The notes: generated from the letters alone by a model not told the origin. A stretch of DNA of 13,501 nt from Haloarculaceae archaeon (GCA_028274885.1 JAQCMX010000271.1:1-13501); one strand, 5' to 3'; positions 5,801 to 13,073 are shown, counted from the first letter of the stretch. A program made the numbers and translations.

Positions 5801-6094
5801 TCAGGCGACGTTGAACCCCTTCTCCCGAAGGAAGTCTTCGACGCGGCCGGTGTGGTTGCCTTGGAGTTCGATCTGTCCCTCGTCGACGGTTCCCCCGCAG
5901 GCAAACTTCGATTTCAGGTCCGACGACAGGCTGTCCATATCGACGTCGCGCGGATCAAACCCCTCGATGATCGTTACCTCTTTTCCGTAGCGGCGCTCGT
6001 CGATGCGGACAGTTATTTCCTGGGAGTCTTTAGCTACGTCTTCACAGACGCAAAGCTCCTCGGGCAGCCCGCACGTCGAGCAGACTTCCGACAT
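5801..6094 (-). CDS. Translation initiation factor aIF1 (SUI1 family)
   Basis: A 97-residue protein, matching archaeal aIF1, which binds the small ribosomal subunit and promotes accurate start-codon selection. The N-terminus has a zinc-binding pattern C-x2-C-x6-C-x-C (Cys5, Cys8, Cys15, Cys17). The SUI1 domain follows with ITVRIDERRYGKEVTIIEGF, then LKSKFACGGTV, IELQGNHTGRVEDFL and a C-terminal KGFNVA, all diagnostic. The start at 6094 (MSEVCSTCG) is preferred over an upstream in-frame ATG at 6130 because homologues begin here and a TATA-like box sits 27-33 nt upstream of 6094. The gene converges on engB across a 121-nt spacer in which I see no feature. Confidence 0.93.
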   Translation of the reverse strand: MSEVCSTCGLPEELCVCEDVAKDSQEITVRIDERRYGKEVTIIEGFDPRDVDMDSLSSDLKSKFACGGTVDEGQIELQGNHTGRVEDFLREKGFNVA

Positions 6095-6120
6095 TACGTT
6101 TTTGCCGTACGAAACCAACC

Positions 6121-6127
6121 TATTAAA
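6121..6127 (-). promoter_or_regulatory. TATA-like box of the aIF1 gene
   Basis: On the minus strand TTTAATA lies 27-33 nt before the ATG at 6094. It falls in the short gap between the transglutaminase gene stop (6169) and the aIF1 start, so aIF1 appears to have its own promoter. Confidence 0.55.
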
Positions 6128-6168
6128 CACTGTCGGGACCTGGAGATATAGTCCCGTGGCGCCACGTC

Positions 6169-8505
6169 TCAGGTGTCTGCGTCGGATACTGTCTCGGAAG
6201 CGTCGAGACTATCGACCAGTTCAAGCGCCTCGTCTGCCTGCTCTCGGGAGATTGACTCGTTGTATCGTGCCTGCTCGCGCAGCCGTGCCACCCGACGGGC
6301 ACGCGGTCCCGCATCGATTGCATCGAGATATGCACGCATCGTTTCCCCGCTCTTTCGGGGACGGTGACGCGACTCCAGTGCCAGGACGAGGCGCTCGTGA
6401 GCGCGCTCGATATCGGTTTCGGGGTCGCTTCGGCGCCGGACCCGAAGCACCAATTGCCGCCACAACCGCTGAACGCGGCTACTCCGCTCTAGCCCGGCAA
6501 GCACGCCGACGACGGCAATCGTCCCCAGCGCCAGTTCGTCACCGGGCGGGTGATCCGGGAGTCCAAGGCCACCGCCACCTCCGCTCACTCCGCTGCCGCC
6601 AGACCCGTTTCCGTCAGTTTGCCCGGTGGCGTTGTCCTCTTCGAGAACTTCCGGACAGGACGGAACCGGGCAGGTCTCGTCTGCGAACGCTTGCTCGGTG
6701 CTGGAGTCGTTCGCTCCATCCTGTGCGCTCAAAGCTTCGTCCGGGACGGATGGACTCTCAATCCCTCCCAGGGTTTCGGATAGTCCGGATTGTTGGTCGT
6801 CGGTTCCGTTTTCGGTCGATTCGTCCCGGTTTTGCTGGTCGTCGGTTTCCTCAGTCTGTTGTCCTTCGGGCCGGGTTTCCTCCGTATCGACGGTCGGATC
6901 ACCGCTCTCGCGTGCGGATTCCACGCGGTCCTGTTCGGCTTCCTCTCTGGGGTCGACCGGTGTCGGGTCAAACTGCACCCAACCGGTCCTGGGGAAGTAC
7001 ACTTCGACCCAGACGTGCGAGTTTAGCCCCCGGGCGACCCACTCGTCTTCGTCGACCTGTTCGCCAGGGGTGTATCCGACCACCAACCGTGCCGGGATAT
7101 CCTGCGTGCGCAACATCGTCACCATCGTTGTGGCGTAGTAGGTACAGTATCCCTCCTCCATCTCGAACAGAAAGGAGTCAGCGATGTCGCCCCCGGGTCG
7201 GTCGATGTCCAGCGAGTAGTCGCGGTTGGTCTCCAGCCACTGCTCAATCAGGACAGCCCTGTCGAGCGGGTTCTGGGCGTTCTGTGTGATGCGGTCGGTC
7301 CGCTCGGCCACCCGACCTGGGGTGCTGTCGGGCAACTGCGTATAACGTTTCTCGATCTCGTCCGGATAGTTGGTCCCCCTCTCGGCGAGTTCCGCGGCGT
7401 TTGCCTCCGGAACCTGACTGACCACCTCGTAGGTCTCGCCGACCGCTATCGTGCCGTCGTACTGCAGACCACCGGCGGCTGTCACCCCGATCTTGTCGGT
7501 CTCGATGTCTGTCACACCGGTCGGCCGCCAGGCAGCCGGCAACGCCTGTGTCGGCGTTTCGGTTGTCACCCGCTGTCTCAGCGTCGTCGCATCCCCGCGC
7601 GGACCCCGTAACGAAACATCGTCGTAGGATGCTGTCTCCCCGGACCGCACCCACCCGTCACCGGTGTAGCGGTCGTAGGACCCGGTTCGCCAGTAGCTTG
7701 GCTCCTCGCTCTCGACGGTGAACCGGACATCTGGCGTGAGCTGTATCCCCCCGACGATGTCGAGTTCGTTCCCGGCTTCGACGACGTTGCCTTCCATCGT
7801 CACCGTCTCGTCGCCAAACAATCCCGTTGGGCTTCCGGCGCCACCGGGAACGACTGTGATCACAAGCGGCGCGAGCACCATCACTGCAAGCACCACCGCT
7901 ACGCTGCCTGCGACATCTGCCGACACGTCCCGACGGTCGAGATCACCGAAACCGACGAGTGTCACCGCACCGACCACGCCCAGCAGTGTGGTTGTCGTCC
8001 CCGCATCGCCGGTAAGGACGAAATATCCGAGCGTTACACCCCCGACCAGCGCTCCCGTGCTGTACCAGCGTCGCAAAGCGAGATACCACGTCACGAACAC
8101 CGGGGTCGGCGTGACCACAAGCGCCCACACCCCTGCGTCTCTGATCCGGAGTATCGACTGGCCCGTGAGCAACTTGACATTGCTGTCGAGTATCCCGGCC
8201 AGTGGCGGGTTGTGTGGGAGTGCAACCACGTACCACGCCAACCCGACGACGAATATGGCCACCGAGACGGCAACCGCGATCCCCACCCGAACGGTTCGTG
8301 CCAGCAGTGTCGCACCAACCAGTGCGAGAGCGACGATCAGGTGAAACCGGGTGGTTTGCCCGGTCACGTCGGAAATGTATTGCAGCACGGTCAGGAAGGA
8401 TGCGAGTAACAGGCCGGCTCCAACAAGCGCTATCACCCGTGGCAACAGCCGAGCAACCCGGTCGCGGACCGCCCACAGGCCCACACCGTCGGTCCCGACG
8501 CTCAT
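6169..8505 (-). CDS. Membrane-anchored transglutaminase-like protein (TgpA type, DUF3488/DUF4129)
   Basis: A 778-residue protein. The N-terminal part has about seven membrane helices (between residues 18 and 223). A long region outside the membrane follows, containing a transglutaminase-like domain with an apparently complete Cys-His-Asp triad: Cys454 in EEGYCTYYATT, His497 in LNSHVWVEVY and Asp513 in QFDPTPVD. Residues about 517-650 are a low-complexity linker rich in Glu, Asp, Gln, Ser and Gly that contains Cys612 and Cys617 (CPVPSCP). One more helix (about 655-672) leads to a C-terminal DUF4129-like helical domain in the cytoplasm (about 680-778). The order matches the TgpA family; proposed roles are proteolysis or cross-linking at the cell surface. 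Its ATG overlaps the DUF58 stop by 4 nt (ATGA), so it is the last gene of the moxR operon and probably translationally coupled. Confidence 0.9.
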   Translation of the reverse strand: MSVGTDGVGLWAVRDRVARLLPRVIALVGAGLLLASFLTVLQYISDVTGQTTRFHLIVALALVGATLLARTVRVGIAVAVSVAIFVVGLAWYVVALPHNPPLAGILDSNVKLLTGQSILRIRDAGVWALVVTPTPVFVTWYLALRRWYSTGALVGGVTLGYFVLTGDAGTTTTLLGVVGAVTLVGFGDLDRRDVSADVAGSVAVVLAVMVLAPLVITVVPGGAGSPTGLFGDETVTMEGNVVEAGNELDIVGGIQLTPDVRFTVESEEPSYWRTGSYDRYTGDGWVRSGETASYDDVSLRGPRGDATTLRQRVTTETPTQALPAAWRPTGVTDIETDKIGVTAAGGLQYDGTIAVGETYEVVSQVPEANAAELAERGTNYPDEIEKRYTQLPDSTPGRVAERTDRITQNAQNPLDRAVLIEQWLETNRDYSLDIDRPGGDIADSFLFEMEEGYCTYYATTMVTMLRTQDIPARLVVGYTPGEQVDEDEWVARGLNSHVWVEVYFPRTGWVQFDPTPVDPREEAEQDRVESARESGDPTVDTEETRPEGQQTEETDDQQNRDESTENGTDDQQSGLSETLGGIESPSVPDEALSAQDGANDSSTEQAFADETCPVPSCPEVLEEDNATGQTDGNGSGGSGVSGGGGGLGLPDHPPGDELALGTIAVVGVLAGLERSSRVQRLWRQLVLRVRRRSDPETDIERAHERLVLALESRHRPRKSGETMRAYLDAIDAGPRARRVARLREQARYNESISREQADEALELVDSLDASETVSDADT

Positions 8506-9488
8506 GGGGCCACCTCGACTGCTTCGAGGGCGGTCGCTGATCCGCGGAGCTGTTCGAGGGTCAATACGTCATCGTCGATCCGGATCTCGGTCCCATCGTC
8601 GTCCGATCGGATGACCACGTCCGCGTCGGCTACGACCTTGTCGGGAACCGCCCCGCTTCCGGTTCGGGCAAGCGTCGACAGGAGCTCCTGCCGGTGTTGT
8701 TTCCCGTGGCCCGCACCGACACTCCCGTCGGGAACGACCAGTTCGACTGTCAGCCCAGCCTCGAGAGCGATTTCGGCCGTGGTGGCGGCGGCTGCAGCCA
8801 TCTCGTCGGCACAATCAGATGCCGCCGATCCAGCGATTGTGACGGTCTCGGTCTCTCCCGACGACGCAAACTCCATGATCATGAACTCCTTGCCTTTTGC
8901 GCTCGATTTCCAGTGGATGTTGCGGAGCGGATCCCCCCGGACGTATTCGCGCAGACGATCGAACTCCTGACGCTCGGCGGTGTCGTCGTCCGCAAGTCGT
9001 CTGACCAGTGCACTCTCCCGCGGGAGTTGGTACGTGCGCGGGTAAACCACAAGTGTCAGGTCTGCGTCGATGTCGACCTCTCGAGCGATCAGCCCGAGTG
9101 GACCCTGCTGTCTGATCGTGTCCGGACCGAGGTCGTAGACGCCCCGCCGGTGTCGTTCGACGGTCCGTTCGAGCGTGTACGGGAGCCGCACGGTCGCGTC
9201 GATCCTCCCGCCGGTGATCCCCTCGGTCTCCGGGAGTACGATGGTCGCGATGCCGTCGCCGTGGAGAGCGAGCGAGAGTTTCGTCGTCTGGCCCGGAACG
9301 CCCGGCTCCGGATCGAACGATTCGATCTCCGGTGGCGAGGCGCGATAGAGTTGTGCGGTCCCGGCGAGAAGCGCCACGGCGAGTGGCGCAGCCACGGCGT
9401 TGAGCGCGCGGGAGCCAAACTGCCACCCGAGTACAACTGCCAGCCCGACGAACAGAGCCACCGCCTTGCCCCGGTGTGTGAGTCTCAT
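8502..9488 (-). CDS. DUF58 domain protein, membrane-anchored
   Basis: A 328-residue protein with two N-terminal membrane helices (about 8-24 and 28-46), then a soluble part. Conserved DUF58 features are RHRRGVYDLGP at 112-122 and the core FDRLREYVRGD at 176-186 followed by RNIHWKSSAKGKEFMIMEF from 190. After it comes a segment resembling a von Willebrand A-like fold (TVTIAGSAASD), though the canonical DxSxS metal site is not evident. DUF58 proteins are almost always encoded beside MoxR ATPases, thought to be their chaperone or remodelling partner. It overlaps both neighbours by ATGA (9485-9488 and 8502-8505), so the three are one translational unit. The biochemical role of DUF58 is unknown. 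Confidence 0.9.
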   Translation of the reverse strand: MRLTHRGKAVALFVGLAVVLGWQFGSRALNAVAAPLAVALLAGTAQLYRASPPEIESFDPEPGVPGQTTKLSLALHGDGIATIVLPETEGITGGRIDATVRLPYTLERTVERHRRGVYDLGPDTIRQQGPLGLIAREVDIDADLTLVVYPRTYQLPRESALVRRLADDDTAERQEFDRLREYVRGDPLRNIHWKSSAKGKEFMIMEFASSGETETVTIAGSAASDCADEMAAAAATTAEIALEAGLTVELVVPDGSVGAGHGKQHRQELLSTLARTGSGAVPDKVVADADVVIRSDDDGTEIRIDDDVLTLEQLRGSATALEAVEVAP

Positions 9489-10480
9489 TCGATTGCAACT
9501 GTCGCAAGTGCGTCACTGACGAGCGCACCACCGTCGCCACTGCCCGTTCGGATGCGATGTCCCAGCACCGTCGGCGCCTCGTACTGGATGTCCTCCGGAA
9601 TGACGTAGTTTCGACCGTCGAGGACTGCCCGGGCCTGTGCGGCCCGCAAAAGCGAGATCGAACCACGCGGGCTGACACCGATCTGGGCGTGTTCCCGCGT
9701 GTAGGTTGCCAGTCGTGTCGCGTACTCCCGGATGGGTGAGGCGGCGTTTACGTTTGCGGCGACCCTGCGGGCGTCCCGTAACTCCTCGAGTGTCGCCACG
9801 GGCCTCAGTTCCTCGATGGGGTGATCCCCGACCACCCGATCCAGCAGTTCCACCTCGTCTTCCGGCGTCGGATAGCCCAGTTCGAGTTTCTTCATGAACC
9901 GGTCGACCTCGGCGAGCGGGAGATCGTAGGCCCGGTCGCCCTCCACGGTATTTTGAGTTGCAATCACGGTAAACGGATCCGGGAGGGCCCGGGTTTCACC
10001 GTCGACGGTGACCTGTGTCTCTTCCATTGCCTCTAACAGCGCACTCTGCGTCTTGGGTGGCGCGCGATTGATCTCGTCGCCGAGGACGACGTTCCCAAAG
10101 ACCGGCCCGGCCCGGAACTCGAATGATTCTGTTCGTTCGTTGTACACGCTGACGCCGGTTACGTCCGAGGGAAGCAGATCCGGTGTAAACTGCACCCTTG
10201 TGAACTCGCCGGCAAACGACTGGGCGACTGCGCGTGCGAGCATCGTCTTGCCGACGCCGGGAACGTCCTCCAGCAGGACGTGACCCCGGCCGAGCAACGC
10301 GGTCAGGATATGCTCGATCTCCTCACGGTGGCCGAGAATTACACGCTCTACGTTCTCGACAATCCCCCTGACGGTGGCACTGATGTCCTCTGCGTTCGGT
10401 AACTCGTCGTCTCCAGCCCGCTCGGCGTGGTCGTGCCCCTTCGGGTCGGGGTCTTGTCTGTCTGTATCGGTGTTGGTCAT
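9485..10480 (-). CDS. MoxR family AAA+ ATPase
   Basis: A 331-residue cytoplasmic ATPase. Walker A is EDVPGVGKT at 71-79, the MoxR-type insert region follows, Walker B is VVLGDEINR at 131-139 (Asp135, Glu136), with APPKTQSALLEAMEE directly after, sensor 1 is ATQN at 174-177 and EVDRF at 191-195 carries the likely arginine finger. The C-terminal helical lid has VSPRGSISLLRAAQARA. MoxR proteins act as chaperone-like remodellers for VWA or DUF58 partners. The start at 10480 (MTNTDTDRQD) is chosen because the 53 codons upstream in the same open frame are arginine- and proline-rich, unlike the acidic start of this protein. It is the first gene of the operon. Confidence 0.92.
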   Translation of the reverse strand: MTNTDTDRQDPDPKGHDHAERAGDDELPNAEDISATVRGIVENVERVILGHREEIEHILTALLGRGHVLLEDVPGVGKTMLARAVAQSFAGEFTRVQFTPDLLPSDVTGVSVYNERTESFEFRAGPVFGNVVLGDEINRAPPKTQSALLEAMEETQVTVDGETRALPDPFTVIATQNTVEGDRAYDLPLAEVDRFMKKLELGYPTPEDEVELLDRVVGDHPIEELRPVATLEELRDARRVAANVNAASPIREYATRLATYTREHAQIGVSPRGSISLLRAAQARAVLDGRNYVIPEDIQYEAPTVLGHRIRTGSGDGGALVSDALATVAIE

Positions 10481-10503
10481 ATGCTTGGTCTGTGTCAGTG
10501 CTC

Positions 10504-10520
10504 CCCGGGTCTCTCCCGGG
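10504..10520. repeat. CCCGGG-TCTCT-CCCGGG hairpin upstream of moxR
   Basis: Two copies of the self-complementary CCCGGG (10504-10509 and 10515-10520) separated by 5 nt can form a 6-bp all-GC stem. It ends 24 nt before the moxR ATG on the transcribed strand. If the transcript starts near the A/T-rich element at 10615-10645, this stem lies in the leader RNA. Confidence 0.6.
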
Positions 10521-10614
10521 AGGGGTTGCAATCGCGACACCAGTCGATAGCTTCCTACCCAGTCGGCGATGGGGTCAGATCGGCGGGGTCTCTGAATCGG
10601 TCGCGGCTCGATTC

Positions 10615-10645
10615 TATTCTGGATCGTATTATTATCCACAGAATA
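10615..10645 (-). promoter_or_regulatory. A/T-rich inverted repeat, likely moxR operon promoter/operator
   Basis: TATTCTG and CAGAATA (10615-10621 and 10639-10645) are perfect 7-bp inverted arms around a 17-nt centre containing GATAATAATAC on the minus strand. This is the most A/T-rich stretch between 10480 and 10707 and the only good TATA candidate upstream of moxR. It would place the transcript start near 10600, giving a leader of roughly 120 nt. The symmetry suggests a dimeric regulator could bind here. Both points are inference. Confidence 0.45.
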
Positions 10646-10706
10646 CTAAGCTTGCTGTTGTGTCTCCGACACGCATCCCACTGTCCGACACCCGCCTCGA
10701 CTGTCT

Positions 10707-10979
10707 TTACCACTCTCTGCACAACCGACAGACGAATTCACCGTGCTCGTTCCACAGCCGCGAGACGGTCTTGCCACACTGTTTACACGCCTTCCCGCTG
10801 GGCTCCCACCGGGCGGTCGCGACTGCAGGCTCGCTACCCCTCTCTGGCCGCTGTACCGACTCGTTGTCCGTCGTCGCTTCGACCGCTTCGGTGTCGCCCC
10901 CGGCAGACGTTTCTCCCGTCTGTGACCCGTCAGCCTGTTCGCTGGCCCCGACAAACTCATCGAGCGAGGCGTCTTTCAT
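10707..10979 (-). CDS. Small zinc-ribbon protein (DUF7573-like)
   Basis: A 90-residue protein opening with MKDASLDEFVG, followed by a disordered acidic stretch (about 12-58, rich in Glu, Asp, Ser, Thr, Gly), then a compact metal-binding end with Cys65-x2-Cys68 and Cys84-x2-Cys87 around SRLWNEHGEF. The combination of SLDEF start, acidic linker and C-terminal two-CxxC knuckle resembles a haloarchaeal family that I recall as DUF7573. Function is unknown. The start at 10979 is supported by the conserved opening and by a TATA-like box; an in-frame ATG at 11054 would add a non-acidic extension. It is on the same strand as the moxR operon, 226 nt upstream, and a weak GTGTC/GACAC hairpin (10660-10672) lies between. 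Confidence 0.72.
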   Translation of the reverse strand: MKDASLDEFVGASEQADGSQTGETSAGGDTEAVEATTDNESVQRPERGSEPAVATARWEPSGKACKQCGKTVSRLWNEHGEFVCRLCREW

Positions 10980-11001
10980 ATACAGCAAGGAGCTGTGAAC
11001 G

Positions 11002-11010
11002 TACTTATCC
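11002..11010 (-). promoter_or_regulatory. TATA-like box of the zinc-ribbon gene
   Basis: GGATAAGTA on the minus strand lies 23-31 nt before the ATG at 10979. Confidence 0.45.
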
Positions 11011-11054
11011 CTGTCGCCGGCGGTGACCGATCGCTGACTACCGGACAGAAGCAC

Positions 11055-11061
11055 ACAAATA
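11055..11061 (+). promoter_or_regulatory. TATA-like box of the small membrane protein gene
   Basis: ACAAATA lies 24-30 nt before the ATG at 11085, divergent from the zinc-ribbon gene promoter about 45 nt away. Confidence 0.45.
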
Positions 11062-11084
11062 CCGGGGGCGCAAAGTGATACAGT

Positions 11085-11294
11085 ATGGTACTTGTCGAAC
11101 TGATCGACAGCTCGATCGATCTTGTCGGCGAATTCGTTTCGGTCGCGTCACAGGGGCCTGTCGAGGGCTTTCTCGTCCTGATTTCGACGCTGATCCTGGC
11201 TGTCTCCGTTGGCACCTTCGGGATACTCGTTCTCGGTGCTGTGGTTGATCTGCTCACCCCAGGCTCCGAGGGAGCGACTCACCCGCAAGACTGA
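11085..11294 (+). CDS. Small hypothetical membrane protein
   Basis: A 69-residue protein with an amphipathic acidic start (MVLVELIDSSIDLVGEF), one long or two short membrane helices between about residues 27 and 57 (EGFLVLISTLILAVSVGTFG and ILVLGAVVDLL), and a short polar tail ending THPQD. I cannot assign a family. Support for a real gene comes from the well-placed TATA-like box, the membrane-protein composition and the shared divergent promoter region with the zinc-ribbon gene. Its last 41 nt overlap the 3' end of mer on the opposite strand, so the two transcripts converge and overlap. Confidence 0.6.
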   Translation: MVLVELIDSSIDLVGEFVSVASQGPVEGFLVLISTLILAVSVGTFGILVLGAVVDLLTPGSEGATHPQD

Positions 11295-12246
11295 TCGCCG
11301 CGCCAGGGTCGGGTCCGAGTGGCGACCCGAAGACGATGCTGTCGGCGGTTTCCAGGATCTGTTCGACCCGCTCACACACGGTGCTGGGTGTTCCGGCGAT
11401 ACAGAATGCGGAGAGCATCCGTTCGGTTACCAGTTCGAACGCCTCCGTAAACTGTCCGGCACTGATCCGTTCGCCGATCCGGGTCGCGCGTTCCCGGTCG
11501 ATGTCGTGACGATCGAGAACTGGTGGTGGTGCGCCACCGGTGATAAACGCAACCGGTGGACGCCCGGATTCCCGTGCTTGCTCCGGGTCTTCGGCCACGC
11601 TGACGCTCGCGTAGACGGCGAAGTCGAACGCTTCCCCGGTCTCGTTTCCACGCCCGGCGAGTCCCTCCTCGACCCGCTCGCGTGCCCACGCTACGTCCCT
11701 GGGGTGTGCCCCGTTGAACAGGACGCCGTCTGCGTACTTGGCAGCCATCCGCGTCATGTCAGGGCCCTGTGCGCCGACGTAGATAGGTATCTGACGGGAC
11801 GCGTAGTTGAGTCCTGCGTCCTCCGCGCCGAAGGTTCCGTCGTGGTCGACCCGTTCTCCAGCGAAGAGACTCCGCGCGACCTGCATCGCCTCGAGCACAC
11901 GCCGGAGCGGTTGCTCGGCTTCATAGCTGAGGTTCGACAGCGTCGACCGGTCGCCAGCACCCAGCCCGTAGATCCCCCTGCCATCCGCAAGTTCGTCGAG
12001 CGTTGCCATCCGGGAGGCGAGTGTCACCGGGTGGGTTTCGTAGGGATTCGTGATCCCTGGTCCCAGTCTCACCTCGTCTGTCGTCCGCGCGATCTCTGTC
12101 AAGGTGACGAACTCGTCGCGGTTGTTGTAGTGGTGGCTGGCAAACACGGCATCGAAACCTGCCCGTTCGGCGGTACTGGCATACTCCCCCAGTGTCGATA
12201 CCGGATGCTCAGGTGTCAGTTCGATGCCCGCGCGTATCTTATCCAT
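11254..12246 (-). CDS. mer: F420-dependent methylenetetrahydromethanopterin reductase
   Basis: A 330-residue bacterial-luciferase-like TIM barrel of the Mer family, which reduces methylene- to methyl-tetrahydropterin with reduced F420. Evidence: MDKIRAGIELTPEHP start, AERAGFDAVFASHHYNNRD at 27-44, GPGITNPYETHP at 63-73, LGAGDR near 95-100, VGAQGPDM at 157-164, a TPSTVCERVEQILE segment and SPLGPDPGAAI near the C-terminus, all characteristic. Haloarchaea are not methanogens, so the enzyme probably works in F420-linked one-carbon or folate-type metabolism; other F420-dependent luciferase-like oxidoreductases are the alternative. The ATG at 12246 overlaps the cofE stop by 8 nt (12239-12246), so the two are co-translated. 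An upstream extension of the frame lies wholly within cofE and is not credible. Confidence 0.9.
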   Translation of the reverse strand: MDKIRAGIELTPEHPVSTLGEYASTAERAGFDAVFASHHYNNRDEFVTLTEIARTTDEVRLGPGITNPYETHPVTLASRMATLDELADGRGIYGLGAGDRSTLSNLSYEAEQPLRRVLEAMQVARSLFAGERVDHDGTFGAEDAGLNYASRQIPIYVGAQGPDMTRMAAKYADGVLFNGAHPRDVAWARERVEEGLAGRGNETGEAFDFAVYASVSVAEDPEQARESGRPPVAFITGGAPPPVLDRHDIDRERATRIGERISAGQFTEAFELVTERMLSAFCIAGTPSTVCERVEQILETADSIVFGSPLGPDPGAAISLAGESLPRSLG

Positions 12247-12991
12247 CGAAGGACCACTCCCGGAGGGCAGGCCTGACGAGATCGTCTTCGGCTTCCCGGA
12301 AGAGGTTGTCACTTCCCCCGTGATCGCCAAACGACCAGTCGCGAACGACCGCGACCGGTGTCCCACCATCACCTTCCCCGGTGACCAGGTTGGCAGCCCC
12401 GGCCAGTTCGTCGACGACCGCCTGTATCGTCGCCTCGAGTTCCTTTCCGTTGCGGTCGGTTTCGCCCCGCCAGTCACGCGCCGCTGGGATGCCCGCCCAC
12501 CCCAGTGCGACCCCGCGCTGACCGTACCGAAAGGGCCGTCCGGATGTGTCTGTGACGATCACCGGCGCGTCCAGTTGCTCGTGAAGTCGCCTGGCGCTTG
12601 CGGTCGGGTCCTCGGGTAACAGCAACAGGTCCGCGTCGGGGACGTTCGATCGGTCGATCCCTGCATTGACGGTCACGTGACCGAACCGCGTCACCGCCAG
12701 CAGAATCGGCGCTTCCAGTACCAACTTCTCGCTGTCGGCTATGACCGCCTGTGTGAACCGAGGGTCCTTGTACTCCCCGGCGATCGCACTGATCCGTTCG
12801 GCGATCTCCCGGGCGCGGTCGCTCGGGGGAAAGTCGGACAGATCCGCCTGCCGTCCCTCGGCCTTCGAGACGATTGTACTCGCAACACAGACCACGTCGT
12901 CGGGCTGGATCTGTGCGTGTGCGTCGATGAGTTCCCCGAGATCGTCGCCGGGCCGGATCTCTCCTAGCCCCTCGACGGCGAAGACGTCCAT
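12239..12991 (-). CDS. cofE: Coenzyme F420-0:L-glutamate ligase
   Basis: A 250-residue protein, the normal size for archaeal stand-alone CofE, which adds L-glutamate residues to F420-0 using GTP in F420 biosynthesis. Visible hallmarks: STIVSKAEGR at 38-47, EYKDPRFTQAVIADSE at 73-88, NAGIDRSN at 109-116, TDTSGRPFR at 147-155 and RGVALGWAGIPA at 159-170, then DELAGAANLV. There is no fused C-terminal nitroreductase-like domain as in actinobacterial FbiB. It is the first gene of a two-gene unit with mer; producing the cofactor and an enzyme using it from one transcript is a sensible pairing. The ATG at 12991 is preceded by a TATA-like box. Confidence 0.95.
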   Translation of the reverse strand: MDVFAVEGLGEIRPGDDLGELIDAHAQIQPDDVVCVASTIVSKAEGRQADLSDFPPSDRAREIAERISAIAGEYKDPRFTQAVIADSEKLVLEAPILLAVTRFGHVTVNAGIDRSNVPDADLLLLPEDPTASARRLHEQLDAPVIVTDTSGRPFRYGQRGVALGWAGIPAARDWRGETDRNGKELEATIQAVVDELAGAANLVTGEGDGGTPVAVVRDWSFGDHGGSDNLFREAEDDLVRPALREWSFDG

Positions 12992-13012
12992 ACATACAGT
13001 CCGGTACGAACC

Positions 13013-13019
13013 CTAAAAA
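13013..13019 (-). promoter_or_regulatory. TATA-like box of cofE-mer
   Basis: On the minus strand TTTTTAG lies 22-28 nt before the cofE ATG at 12991, the expected place for a leaderless promoter. Confidence 0.5.
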
Positions 13020-13073
13020 GCCGACCGGATGTCCCGCGCTCCGCCGAGGCCGTCTGCGCTGTCCCGGCCCCGC

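Noticed and set aside
6003..7289. 428-codon + strand open frame opposite the transglutaminase gene
   Set aside because: It is extremely Arg-rich, has no domain, and spans the aIF1 promoter and parts of two convincing minus-strand genes.
8694..9608. Long + strand open frame opposite the DUF58 gene
   Set aside because: High GC at third codon positions of the real gene keeps the opposite frame open. The product has no recognisable domain, while the minus-strand product is a clear DUF58 protein.
11209..12276. Long + strand open frame (about 355 codons) opposite mer
   Set aside because: It is antisense to a well-recognised Mer protein, has no family features and an amino-acid composition unlike the neighbouring proteins.
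12247..12477. 77-codon upstream extension of mer
   Set aside because: It lies entirely within cofE in another frame, is Arg/Ser-rich, and known Mer proteins begin at the position of the ATG at 12246.
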